Of a DNA stretch of 60,000 bases, positions 1 through 12,712 are shown piece by piece. The stretch covers positions 994,001 to 1,054,000 of the forward strand of contig OU612067.1 in NCBI GenBank assembly GCA_914767715.1, given 5' to 3'. Position numbers and translations under genes: made by a program. The notes under the pieces are model-generated. The model did no database searches. It was not told the origin of the DNA and saw only the letters and a list, made by a program, of their open reading frames with translations. The DNA comes from Membranipora membranacea. Its lineage: Eukaryota; Bryozoa; Gymnolaemata; Cheilostomatida; Membraniporidae. Each line of letters begins with the position of its first letter. The first letter of the stretch is position 1.

Positions 1-109
1 TCAGTGAATCTTATTGTCTACAAGCTGATGATTACAAAGTCAATCCTAGATTATGAAGGGAGTCACAATGAGTCTGATAGCAATGTCAGTGAATCTTATT
101 GTCTACAAT
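1..109. repeat. Short direct repeat at the left edge
   Basis: TCAGTGAATCTTATTGTCTA at 1-20 recurs at 87-106 (continuing CAA in both). No coding exon of the Rab-effector gene was found in 1-229. Confidence 0.85.
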
Positions 110-229
110 CACCCGACTGGTCGAAATAATTGAAATCTTTTTTTTATTTCACTTTTGTTTGTCTTAGTTTACATTGACTTAAATTGGAATTCACTATCAT
201 TGGTTAGTTTTTATTTTACTTTGACTTAC

Positions 230-3200
230 TTTGTGCTTCACTATCATTATTGCTGAGACAGTCCCTGATTTTCTGTACAGAGATGTCCACATCCACTAAG
301 AATTTTTTAGTTTCCTCCTCTTTCAGTGATTCAAAAGATACCTCACCTGCAAAATCACAAACATGACGATAAGCAGTTTATCTGCTGAAGCAGTGTACTA
401 TTGATGATGAGGGGGAAAAATGGACTGTCTGAACAATGTTAGTATTGTCAAATGGTAGATTTTTAATATAAAAGACACCATTTTTATATTGAATCAGAAA
501 ATAAAAACTAGGAAGTAATTCGATGATCGATGACCTCGACTGTAAAGCTGACCTTTAGTTGTAGCGAATACATCATCCTCCTCACTGTATGAGTTATCAG
601 ATAGGGCTTTATCTAATTCTCCCAACTTATCAGTCAAACTGGCTGTAAAATATAACATAGAATTATTTAAAGTATTTATTAATTAGTAATAAGTAATTAT
701 TTTACTTAGTTTAACGCCCTTATTTTTTAGTTATAAGTTATTTGATTGTAGAAAGTGGATTTTTTTACACAGGATGTTTTAACAACATTAGGCAGCATCA
801 CCGCAGTTGAGGCACAGAAATTGTTCAAAGAGAGTTGCCCACTATTGTAAAATGAATGCATGACTTTGAATACCGACGAGTTTAAACATCTCCTCTCAGA
901 ATCCAAAAACAGAGAAAACTAAATCAATGGCTTCTTCAAAACTTTTGGACAAGTTTACACTTACCCGCTGTGTTATTTGTGTGGTTTTCTGGTTGCGGAG
1001 CTCTAGCCTTGAAGAAATCGTCAGCGTTCAGTAAATTTCTACTCAGTTTGTGATGGTTGATCTCTTCTGGTGATTGATTAAATGAAGTACCATTGGAGCG
1101 CTTGTCTTCTATTGATTGGTCAACCAGATTGTCATCAAATGTATGATTGTCATCAGAAGTATGATTGTTTTCTGATATCTTACTAAGTGTGGTTCCCATA
1201 GATTGCTCGAAATCGGCTACTGAGAGGGATGGAATCTCTTCTAAGATAGGCAGAGATTGATAATCACCTCCTAGAATAATACAAGGCACGGATCTGTGAG
1301 AACCATCATCATCAAACATCTCGTCTCAGATTAATTCTATATATAGACAGTTTTCTGAGGTTTAATTTGAGGAGTTGTTCTCTCTCCAGTTTGGTACTTT
1401 TAACCCACGCTGCATAGGAAAAACGTGCTGAAAGAGGGTTATCTTGAAAACCGTTATGATAGGATAAAATTGATTTTTGATTCAGAATCATCAACATTGA
1501 AAACCCTATGAGACAGGGTTTCCAAATCATTGGGGGCTTGAAAGCTGATAAATCTCAATTTTAGTGATGAAATTCAAGAAAAATTCTGCCAAATTGTCCA
1601 CAAAACAGGTAGTCCAGAAGACACCAACAGTTAGCTTTCAGTTTACTTTAACGGCTTGGGGGCAAGAATTTGACAGTGTTCACGTGTGTAGATAGGTTGT
1701 CTAATTGCTATGGCATAGTTTCTACACCTCTCAGTTTGCCAGTTTGGGAGAAAATAAGTTTTTTGACTCAAAAAAATGGGAGGAGATAAATCCTAATAAT
1801 TGCCCATGGAATCCCATTATTTTGCCTTAAAATACCAAAATATTCCCATTTAATCCATTTTAAGCTCAGTTTAAAAGGAATTGGAGCAAGATTGTAAATT
1901 TTACTCCAGGGTGAAATGTTATGAGACATGGTACAATTATGACACAAAGTCAATTTAAGTCAGCAAATGAATATGCAGAGAGATGTGAGTGCATCTTAGA
2001 AAGATTTTAAAAGGCTGAGCCACCAAATTCAATCCAATAGAGGGAATTATAGTGTATATGCTATGACCTCTAAATCAACCATTGCTATAAGAGTTTGCAG
2101 TTTGGTTTGCGAGAGGGCTGAATTGAGAGAAGCTGGCAAAGGAAGAAGCAGCTACTGGAGCTTCAAGGGTAAAACTTTCAACCACTTGCATTACTCCTTG
2201 GTTATAATGAAACCACAACATTCACCACTTGCAGACATAATTCATTCACCTTATAGCTGGCAAAATGGCTATCAAAATCTTTTGGTAATGTTATTTGTAT
2301 AGGTATTGACCTAATCATTTTGTTCTGTCTGACCATTTGAGTCCATGAACTAGGCCACTGCTTGCTCCTCAAGACCCGATACCGCCTCTTAACATCTCAA
2401 AAGCCCCCGCAGTCCCTCAAGACTGCATGCAGGCTCTGCATGATATTATATTTGCACAGCTGCTGTGATTGGTGTTTTTTAGCATGTCTTGACAAGCCAC
2501 CCTCCCCTTACCTGATTTGGAGGACTTGACATACTGTCTTTTAATAAGAAATAATCCATTGTGATGGGTACACATTTTTGTGTGGGGGTGACCATCCGAT
2601 AGTGATGGCAACTGGGGTGGCAACTGGAAATTTCACAGACATGAATTTAATATATATAGCTGAGATTCTAGTACTGATCATTTCAGCAACTTTGCTCCAG
2701 CAGCTGTTTCATGTGATTGAGATTCAAAGGCCAACTATGTATTCTAGTTCAGATAATACACCTGGCTATCTATTTTTCCCCTCCCGGTGCCTCAGCGGTT
2801 GAGGATGGGATAACTGCGCACAGTGTTAGAAGTTGAAAATATGAGGTAGGGGGATGCCAACCAGGCCGGGGGTCCAGGGGGCCGCCTATGCCCTCTGCTG
2901 GGTCGTGGGCGGAGTCCCGGCCGCCGGAGCCCTGTGGTGATTACAATTGAAACTGCATCAAATTTAGCCATATTTTGAAAAACTCATATTGATGTACTTA
3001 CCAGCTGGTGGTTACATGGGTTATAATATAAAGGGGGGATGCAACCCCCTAGACAAAGTAGGAAGGGGGACACCATCCCCTTACATCTCCCCTAAATTCT
3101 AACACTATCTACGCAAAAACATGTCAATGAGACCTTCACACTATCATTCAATAGCTTTCCAGTTTATCAGGTTTATTAGCCTATTTCTCTGGTCTAAATA

Positions 3201-6200
3201 TTTACAGAATAAGTCAGAGCGGCTAAAAGACCGCGAAAACTATCAGAGCCCTGCGCTTATTATTCAAAAGACGTCACCAAGAAGGGAAACATTTTTCATA
3301 ATATGAATAGAGCGAGACTGAATGTGATTAGAGTAATTTCAAATCAAAACAAGAAGCGTTGTGACATGTGCTATTCAGGCCTACCATACAGAATGAAATC
3401 TTTGTCTAATTTTCCTTCTTGGTGATATTATGAATTTTCTTAGGGAAGACAAAGTTACGGTATGGTACTCCCATTTGACTCATTCTGATTCTTCTCTTCT
3501 GTTCAGACATTAGCCAATGTCGTTGAATACATTATATCCACTGATTCTAAGTTGAGCTACAAATCTTCTCTGGGCGTTGTTCAACACGTTTGTCAGAGGC
3601 AATCAGCCCCATCTAATTTATGTTATGCGCGCTGATAGAAATTGGTTGGATGCACGCCAATGAGGTTTTTAAACAAGGCAATATATGTAGTATCTAGGTA
3701 TATATACAGTATATAAACATATATACAGTACATATTCAGTATGTATATTATTATATCAAGGCTCGAACGGTGAGGTTTCAAATCAGACATAACACAACAG
3801 GCAAAACAATGGGATTATATAACAATAATTAGAGTTGTCCCCTCCATTTTTTTGAAAGTTTAAAAATTTAATTTCTCTTTAACTGCCAAGCTTAGAGGTG
3901 TAGAACTAAGACATAATATTGACACAACCTATCTACACATGCAAATGCTGCCAAATTGTTGCCCACTTCAGTTAGAATGAACTGAACGATAGCTTTTCGT
4001 TAATTCAGGACTATAACCCTGGATTACTTTCTAACTGGCAGACTGAGAGGTGTAGAAACCAGATATTTGAAATCAGCATAAAATTCTGATCTAGAAAAAT
4101 TTAATTCCATAATGCCCCCATTTCGTTAAAGTAAACACCTTTTTTTGAGCACTTATAGCTAGGTGTCTTCTGGACTAAGGCAAGAAATGCTATAATTGAC
4201 TATCCAAATACTAAACTTATTTCCCAAACTATGTCCCTATCAGTTTTCAATGGTGCAGATTCTGAATCAAAAATCATTTTTATCCTAACATAAGCGGTTT
4301 TCAAGATAACCCTCTTTTCAGCACGTTTTTCCTATGCGGCATGAGTTAAAAGTACCAAACTGGAGTGAGGACAACTCCGAATTGAGGCTCAAATCGGAGC
4401 TCAAAAACTGTCTATTTTCAATCAGCATCTCTGAGAGAAACCTAACAGGAAGCAGAGAAACTAGGTATAACCTGTACCATTTTCTCTCAAATATCAAGAG
4501 CATTTACCTATAGTACCACTGCATAGAGTTAGATTTAGTTTGACCCGATTGGCCTCAATATGGAGTTTCTCCCCCTCTAGCTGACAGCTACCAGTAGAAT
4601 GGGAGCGACTCTAAATAAAGGGAAATTGGTTCAAGCTTGATCTTGTACAGGGTAAGGTGCCTTTACAAGGGTATGATTGAAGTGTAACAGCTCAGTTTGC
4701 ACCACGAGAGAGTATTGGGTAACTACTAACCTTCAGTCAGCCTCTGTGCTATGGTGGCAGCTATTTCAGCGCTGTGAGTCCTAACAAATCTTCTATTTTC
4801 GCTATCATATACCCAGTCTTTACTCTCTTTGTTATATTGCCTGCAACGGTTATGTGAGAAAATATCAGGCAAGCTTGCTGAGGTTATAATACTGTAGTCG
4901 TGGTTGTGGTTGTAATAATCAGAATAGACTGGGTCTGATATTTAAAAATCATCCAAACTTTTCAATTTACTTGAGGCAAATGGAAGGCTAAACTTGTTAT
5001 ATACTATGCATAATATTTAGCGGACACATTACAGTTGGGTGTATAAGTTATGAATAAACATGGACAGGTTTACTATTAGGAAGAGCTACACAGCAGAGTG
5101 AGATTACATCTGGACTGTTAGAGTCATACTAGACAGAGATTTGTAAAATCAGAATGAAACCAGTGATTGGAGTGTAGAATTCAATGACCTGATAATTATA
5201 TAATATAATGATAGGGTATAGGGCTGTGGGCGGAATCCTCCAGGAACGGAACAGGCCTTGAAATCAAATTTATAAAATCTTGGGATGAATCATGAAAGCC
5301 ATTATTGTACTAAGGGGCCTGAGTTTCGCAACATTTGCGTATTTGCTTGTAGCCAGCAGGTCGCCCCTAAGTGAGTAGATAGCTGTGAATTCATAGCTTA
5401 TCTTAGATAATAAATAGTCAGCCTTATACACCGTATCGCAGGTAGCTATGAAGACATCTTCTAGATATAAAATACAATGCAGAAAAAAAACACATATATT
5501 TTAATCGCAATAGAATCTTATGAAAATCGTTTGATGTTTTTCTTTCCAATCATCACCTTGAACCATCTATGGCAGTAATCGGATTGATAGAGCTGCACCA
5601 ATCCCTCAATACTTACTCATAACCCTCCTCGTCCTCATGTGCCTCACACACATAGCCGCCATGTTTAGGTTCCCATGTGGCACACAGCTTACATATCCAC
5701 TGTGTACAGATCACACACTGTGCTTTCCTCTTAATGTTCGGAGACAAGGCATCACCACACTGACTACAGAACTGAGTTACAGCCCCACTCAGACTGGAAC
5801 TAGAGTTGTACCGACGCTCACGATTATATCCACCATTACTGAGATCTAAATCTTGGTGGCTGCCATACTTCCCGTTGTGTGACTCAGTCCTTCCACCATA
5901 CAGGCTTCTGCGCTGGAAGTAGTTGTGGTTGTTATGAGGCTCTGGAGACTGACGGCCAAGATAGTTCAAGCTTTGCTCAGATCCGTATCTACCATTATAT
6001 AAACTATCTCTATCCGAAGTTCTGGCGTTATTTAAACTGTCTCTGTCGGTAGTTGCCTCTCCTGTGTACTGATTGAGGGACTGTTTTAGTGAATATTGCT
6101 CATTACTGTGTCGATTAGGGAAGTTGTACGACTGTTGGTTCAGTGGTTGGCTAGAGTACAGAGAGCGTGGGTGACGGGGAGGCTTAGAAGTGACAGAAGG

Positions 6201-8094
6201 AAGTGACTCTTCAGGTCTACAAGTGCAACAATAAGAAGAGATAGTAAGAGAACTAGCGTAGACAGATAGCAGTGCATCTATAGCACACATCTACATGAGT
6301 AAATAGGGAACGGAAATATGGAGTGGTACTCCCTAATTAGTCTAGTTAGTTGGCCACCTAAAAGCGCTTTAACATCATAACTTCCTATTAATATGTAGCC
6401 AAACTCATTGAATTTTCTTTGAAGCACGGTACCACTCTACATTCCCGAACCTATAACACATTTATCAAGCCCTCACTTACGCTTGTTTAAGACAGAACCA
6501 GCACCTTGGCTCTTCACCTCGCTTCACGAGGCAACATGTCTTACAAGTCTTGTGTTTGCACAAAGAGCACTTGATTGGCTTGTCAAAAAAGCAGCCGAAC
6601 TTAGTGAGACACGATACACAATGTGTCTGGGTTAGCTTAGCAGTGAGTGAGAGGGAAGTCAGAGCATAACGCCGATGCTCTTCTTCCCATATATCCTTTG
6701 CAAGCTCTCTATAAATAATAGTGCATAAAGGTTTCCTCCATCATAATTTTGCATGTACACCCATATAAGGGAATGACATCATGCCGGCTTTATTTACATG
6801 ATAAGATTTACAAGAGTAGTTTTTAAACGAAGATCATTCCTTGCTGATCTCATTTTTACCGCGAATTTATTATACCTTTCCAATAACCTTGTGCTCATCA
6901 AACACTTTTTAAATCATTGGAGACTAGTTCGCACACCATTCGAAGAGCGAAACCCATCCTCGGAATCATTTCTCCTAACCCATCTCAATTTGAGTCAATC
7001 TTGAAAAGCGAAAGTGACTCAATGAACAAGTTTTGAAGTGTTTTAGACGCGCCAAACAGTGTAATAAATATAGTAATTTAACAGCTGATTGCTTTCGTAA
7101 CTTGCTATCAAGGTGGGAATCTACGTATCATTATGTAAAATTAACATCAGCACCAAAGACATTTGACTCCTCGCTAATGACATGAATGGCAGTATGTCAT
7201 GGTGTGAAACACAAAAGCAGCGTTCATGTATTACTATATCTCAGGGACTCATGCAACACAACCCTGTACAGCTTCATGGGTATACCCGAGTTATGCTGAT
7301 TTATTATGAAATAGTTGCATCCAGGTCCATTTTCAAAATCTATGCAAATGTTTTTATGATCCTATTGACATGACCTAGCCCTAGCATTTCAAACCTTGCA
7401 ACTTTGCCTAAACATGCTGTTTCTATCGGGTTCAGGTAAAATTGTAATATATACTTTTCTCGTTACACAATATACAAAAATAAATATTGTTAGAGATAAT
7501 ATTTGGAGCATTGATTAGTGTTGGTTACGATATTTTCACATACTAGTGAGAGCAAGTATTTCTCATCAGGACTGAAATCTGGTGCTTGGCGTACATGTAC
7601 AGTACACATACATGTGTATTTACGCCTCAGCATTGGGCCATGATCAAGGTCAAACATGAGCATAAACTACTGCTGATGGACAAGGAAATGTGGCAACAGT
7701 GGTTTAACAAAGAGTTCAACGATGAGGAGGCTGAAAATAACATACTTGGACGTGTCCCACTTACTTTGGATGGTTTACAAAAAATAAGATGCATGACATG
7801 CAAGTCGGCGCTGATGGCGCTGGACTATTAAACTCCATTAATTAGCAGATGAAGTCCAGCTCTCAGTGTGAGAGATTAAGTTGAGTAATCTGCACATCAC
7901 AAGATTGCTCATTGATTTGTGAGTATCTAACGAGTAAACTTTCAAATTACTAATTGTGATATATACCTGAGTCGTGTTCTCTCCCTACTCCTGAGGTGGA
8001 AATCCCTCTGTAAAACTCCCAGAATCCTCTCGCATTCATTCTCCGACAGGTGATCTATATTAAGCTTATTACCTCCTGGTCCCAGACCGGTCAT
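230..8094 (-). CDS. Slac2/exophilin-type Rab effector (melanophilin/MyRIP-like), 3' end outside window
   Basis: Seven phase-matched exons: 7967-8094 (ATG at 8094), 6481-6708, 5617-6216, 4731-4840, 965-1270, 553-642 and 230-346. They encode about 526 residues and then run off the left edge. Residues 10-43 form an amphipathic helix (NIDHLSENECERILGVLQRD) typical of the Rab-binding domain. Cysteines at 73-115 give a FYVE-like finger (CxxC-x13-CxxC-x4-CxxC-x10-CxxC). After a Ser/Asn/Gln-rich linker with SDRDSL-type repeats, a second finger at 269-312 has almost the same spacing and ends CxxH. It is followed by DWVYDSENRRF, matching the W-Y-Y segment after the melanophilin finger. Downstream exons are acidic and helix-prone. 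Family members bind GTP-Rab27 on secretory granules and link them to myosin or the membrane. No C2 domain is visible, so Slac2 is favoured over synaptotagmin-like proteins, but the missing 3' end could change that. An apparent stop after residue 318 is only the donor GTAAGT read through. Confidence 0.87.
1340..4430. repeat. Long imperfect inverted repeat (foldback-like element) in Rab-effector intron
   Basis: Within the 3.46-kb intron between exons 965-1270 and 4731-4840, sequence at about 1340-1760 recurs as its reverse complement at about 3870-4430. Matching landmarks include AGACAGTTTT at the outer ends, CCAGTTTGGTACTTTTAAC, GAAAACCG..ATAGGATAAAA, GTGTAGATAGGTTGT and TCTACACCTCT. The arms are diverged, so the insertion is old. 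The interior (about 1.8-3.85 kb) shows no reverse transcriptase or transposase frame. It is probably a non-autonomous DNA transposon or foldback element; exact ends and target-site duplications were not fixed. Confidence 0.65.
2786..2945. other. GC-rich patch inside the intronic foldback
   Basis: A sharply GC-rich block (for example CCGGGGGTCCAGGGGGCCG and GGCGGAGTCCCGGCCGCCGG) sits in AT-rich surroundings and opens with CCCGGTGCCTCAGCGGTTGA, which weakly resembles a tRNA box A. No convincing box B follows within tRNA distance. It may be part of a nested mobile element; its identity is unknown. Confidence 0.35.
7640..7831 (+). other. Unidentified small open frame inside Rab-effector intron 1
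   Basis: An open frame of about 64 codons from the ATG at 7640, also open upstream to 7586, lies antisense within the intron between 6708 and 7967. The residues look protein-like (MWQQWFNKEFNDEEAE, then a CxxC as RCMTCKS) and it ends with TAA at 7829-7831. I recognise no family. It could be a transposon remnant, an exon of an unseen gene, or chance. Confidence 0.25.
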
Positions 8095-11000
8095 CCTGAC
8101 ATCTGTTTGTCAGGACAAAGTAAAGTACGCTGAATCTTATACTAACTTCACCATGCAGTAATCCGATGTCATACAAGGCTGCCTAATACAGCTTGACGAT
8201 GACTAGAAACAAAACAGCGGAGCATGTTTAGATTGTTTGGTGTGCGGAAGTTTAGTGCAAAGTTCGAGGAAACCCTCCCAATTTGGACCACATGAGATAA
8301 CCTTAGCAGCCATTGATGAGATATCGGCACATATCAACCTCATTAAGCAATGAGATAATGATAGTATGCGCTGACATCAATTCATTCAGGGCAGGCGGTT
8401 TCTAATCATACCACAGCACTTACAAGGGACTCCTCCTTATAATTTAATGACTTGCACAGAAAATCTTACATACCTATCCGATGATGCAGAGTGTGTAGTA
8501 TCCCTGAGTTAGGAGAAAGAAAGTGCTTAAGAAATCTTCAAGTACGCTCTCAAACAGGTGTAGTTAGCTAGGATCGGTCTGCTGGTCCTCTGCTTGTCAC
8601 ACAGCCTCGAGTTATCCAGTGGTTGTGATTATTCACTTGTGTCTAGATTTTTTAATTCACTCCATTCTGAAACAAAAGAGTTGCACCTTCTACATAAAAA
8701 GATTGATAAAGATATACAAAAACACAATACCTTTGCACTGAATGATATGATGAGGTCGACAATAGCCTTGAGATTTGAGTCATGCAAACACAACAACATC
8801 GAGGAATTGATTTGATGATGTCTGAATTTGGGGTGCATCACGACAGTGGAAAACGCAAAGAACACTTTAGCTTCCTAATCCATCAGGGTTCTTGTCAGTG
8901 CATCAAACCCTATTTATGAATGTGATATCATGAGTGACAGTATCAAAGCATGAGATGATTTTTATACAGAACAGGAGTCATTGACTGAATGATGTGAGCT
9001 TTAAACTGAATCAATGTCATTGCATTGTCAAAACTCTCGAAAATGAGCTCAATCACATTTGAATGGATAGGTTAGAAGTCGAAGTCTGCAGAATGGCATC
9101 AGGTAAACTGTTTTATATGGAATTCTCACTAACACCAAATTTTATACGGAACTATGCATGAGCTGCATGTACAGCAGTCTGTCTAATAAATGTCCATTCA
9201 GCTGGCTGAACTCAAGAAAAGTTTTGAGCCAAGAATGTCAACTGACTGCAAAACTTAAAATCAATGTTGCAGGAATAACTAAGAAATTTGAGAGGTGACA
9301 ATATTTATTAATGTGATCAAGCTGAATTGTAATAATGTCATTCAACAAAAGTGGGAATTGAGTGTATTATAACTTAATGTGGTTTAAGACAACATTTATT
9401 ACAAATTCTTGATATAATGAAATATTTTGGCATGCCAGCTCAATCAACAGTGATCTAATGCACCCCCCCTCTTTAGTCCTTGCCAATATCTTTGTCCTTA
9501 CTAAGGAATGTCACCCAAACAAATGCAATTATAACGCAACAGCCAACCCGAGAATTTCATTAAAGAAAATTGTGTCCAGATTTGACAAATGACAGTTAGC
9601 TTGAGCAGACAGCAGATATGTGCCCGCTGCCGACATTCTGTACTTTGGTAACATCGTCACTGAACTTATGTTGTCTTGAGTACCGGATTTTTTATCTCAG
9701 ACATAAATTTGGCTGACTTGGAGACACTGTGGAGATTATAAAATATTGTCAAGGTAGAGACAAATTTAACCAGTCATTAATCACCTGTTGATAAGCTGAT
9801 AATATATACAACATCCTGCCCATCATTATTATGCAGCGTTGGCATTATTTTTGTTCACAACACAAAATCAAATTTGTAAAAAAAACTAAAAAATTGGACA
9901 GATAAATAAAAAAATTGTGTAAGCTTGTGTTCATAGGGTAGGAACTCGCATTGAAAATGTCCTGTTAAAAGTTTTAAACATTGTAAACATTTCATCAGCG
10001 AAAGCTAAACTAGCTCACCCAGCCAAGTGAATGTGTGTGCATTCAAAAGAAGCTGTTCAAAGATACACGAGACTGTGTAGAAATCAAACTCTCAGTAACA
10101 AGTTGAGCCAGTGCAGCTTTTGAAACCAGAGAATCATATCAAAATATCAACAAAGGCATGTCATTATTGTAACCGGAGGGTACAAATAAATCCAAATCTA
10201 TTGCATGACTGATTTTGTAAAAGGATTGAATGAGTTTTGGGGATTGTCCACAGGTAAAGTGAAAACCTAATTTGTAATTCATTTATTCAGCTCAACATCA
10301 ACAGGAAACTTTGTATGAATACATAAACTATGCCATTATCACTCATGCCATTATCACTGATTATCTCCATATCCCCCCCCCCCCCTCTCTCTCTCCCGTT
10401 CACGAATTCACTAATCCAGAGACAGATCTCATCAACAACTGGCCAATTCACACAATATACATTACTTTCCATGACATGATATTTTGCCACTGAATCTGAA
10501 GATGAGGTGTAATTGAGTGAGATGATGACAGAGCAGACTGTAGTAGATGTTGATTCAGGAGTAGATAGCGACCACAAGATCACTATGTTTGAAGTTGAGC
10601 CGAAAACAAACAAGCTGCAGGGTGGAGGAGTCAGGGTAATCACCCTAATCAGGTACACTGATCAGGTACACTGATAAATAATCCATAACCTTACCTACCT
10701 ACCGATATTATATACAAGTTAAACAGTGTAAAAAAAGGTTTCAGATTTTAAGTATTTTAGTGAGATGAAATGCAGGATCATTATTATGTGTGAATCTAAT
10801 TCTCAGCCCAAAGATCCGGATGGCTCATAGTGCTCACTCTATCAACGAACTAAACATTGATTCTGTAGGTACTTGACTCAAGAGCCTTTATACTGTATGG
10901 AGGTGCCTCCAAAACAAGAAGGTTTACAATGGGTCAAGTCTGTGTGCTGTGGCTGTTGACGAATAGCCTAGCTGTGTATGGTTAGATGACAGACACCCCA

Positions 11001-12712
11001 CCCATACCTCCAATGGACAGGTAACAGAGAACTACCACTAAGCAAGGATATAATAATCCCTCTTACAAATATTTGATGACCACCTTCTGAATGGACACAC
11101 AAGGGTCATTCAGAGATAGGACTATACAATACTTTCATCTTTTCGAGTATTTACGGGACAATAATAAAAGAAATGCCTGCCTAAAGTGCACCACTGATTT
11201 CATCACATAGATACGGCTTTCCTTAGTCATCATCATCCCCCTCCACTCCAACGAGTAGATCTAAATGAAACTAGCCCAGCTCCATTACTTTAATTTTGCC
11301 TGAATACAAAACTAAAATCTTGCACACAGGACTTATATGTGGTTTACTGGCGTCAATGAGTTATAAGTTTTGTCTGCAAACGGATAGACATGTCCAGGAA
11401 GTCTACATAGCATCTTCTGGAAAAGGCAGCAATGAAAACTATTATAACCAATCAGACAGTATAATGAACAGTGTAAAATCTACCGAACTCCAGAAGGGGA
11501 ATAAGTTAAACATAAGATCAAGAGGCAACAGCAGCTTGATAACGAATGTAGCGGGCGATATGTTAGCGATAATAGCAGATAGCTAATCTCGGCTGAGTTA
11601 GCTATATCTACCTGCTAGCCATGGTCCTAGCTAGTGGGTAGATATTCCCAATAGTTAGCTATTTATAGCTGTAAACAAGCAGAATTCAGAAGTACTTCAG
11701 TTCTTTTAACCTCAAGATTTGAATGAAAACAATAATGGAATGTACCTACCTTCCAATAATAAAGCAATATTTGGCTTTATGCTAGCTGCTCTAGGATCAG
11801 TCTGTTGCATCGATTATCCGTAAGAGCTGACACATCGGATGCTTCTGACCTTGTTCTAGAGTTTTTAATATCCAAACTAGCTGAATCCTGAAATTATAGC
11901 GACACACTTTAATTAATTCATACAAATGCTCAAGTACTGAATTATTATTGTGTCAACAGCGTGCCATGTGAATGTCACATGTGTTGATATTCAGTCAGCT
12001 GTGTAATTGGCCAGCTTTCGATAACCGCACCCACTGTAAATATTGATCAACATGGAAACATGAGAAGACAACTCCACTTTCCATAAAAATGCCCAGGCCA
12101 GCAGGGAGGCCTGAGGCTAAACCATATTGTTAAAACTCAGAAAACTGCTAGACCCAGCATTGCAGATGCTCTGAGCCCAACTAACATACAACACCAGGTT
12201 ATGTTAACACAAATGTATATTTGAATTCTCAAAAAATATAATGTCGTATTTGATTATAGAGTGCTGAGGCTCTCACACCAAAACAGTGCAGATAAACATG
12301 GAGAGATTGTTTTCAATGAGCAGAGGACGGATTTCCAAATAAGATTTTCAGCTTACAATAAATACATCTGGGAGGAAGCAATGTATATAAAAATATAGAA
12401 AAGACTGTGTTGGTACACAGCTCTCAGAATGATTGCTTATATTGTGTAGTTCAGTGTGTTTTGGTCTTCTTACAGCAGCACACACAGCTGACCAAGTGAC
12501 TGTGTAGACTGAGATCTAAATCTCACAATATCTTCTCAAAGTTTTGAAATTAAGCAGGAAAAATCTCAAACATGAAATAAGTTGCAAGTCAATGTCAGCT
12601 ATCACAATATTTTAAAAATATGAATATTGACTTTATAATTCAATATTTAAAGTCGACGACTACGGGGATAACTTCATATTGCTGTAGAAGGTGAGATATC
12701 AGGATAAAGGTG
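8095..12712. other. Intergenic stretch without recognisable genes
   Basis: These 4.6 kb lie upstream of the Rab-effector start and downstream of the FAM221 stop, so they should hold the promoter of the first and the 3' UTR of the second. The open frames here (for example near 8.6, 10.3 and 11.3 kb) have compositions and overlaps expected of non-coding DNA. A C/CT-rich tract occurs at 10373-10396. Confidence 0.5.

Noticed and set aside
2786-2830. Possible tRNA gene (box-A-like TGCCTCAGCGGTTGAGGAT)
   Set aside because: No box B at tRNA distance and no acceptor-stem pairing.
5613-5620. Stop codon ending the Rab-effector after the second finger
   Set aside because: The TAA is part of the donor GTAAGTATT; splicing to 4840 restores an open frame with matching phase and the expected W-Y-containing helix.
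10287-10658. Minus-strand frame of 123 codons
   Set aside because: Crosses the C/CT-rich tract, lacks any recognisable domain or splice context, and overlaps a similar chance frame on the other strand.
11296-11586. Plus-strand frame of 96 codons
   Set aside because: No family resemblance; composition fits AT-rich intergenic sequence; no supporting splice or polyadenylation signals.
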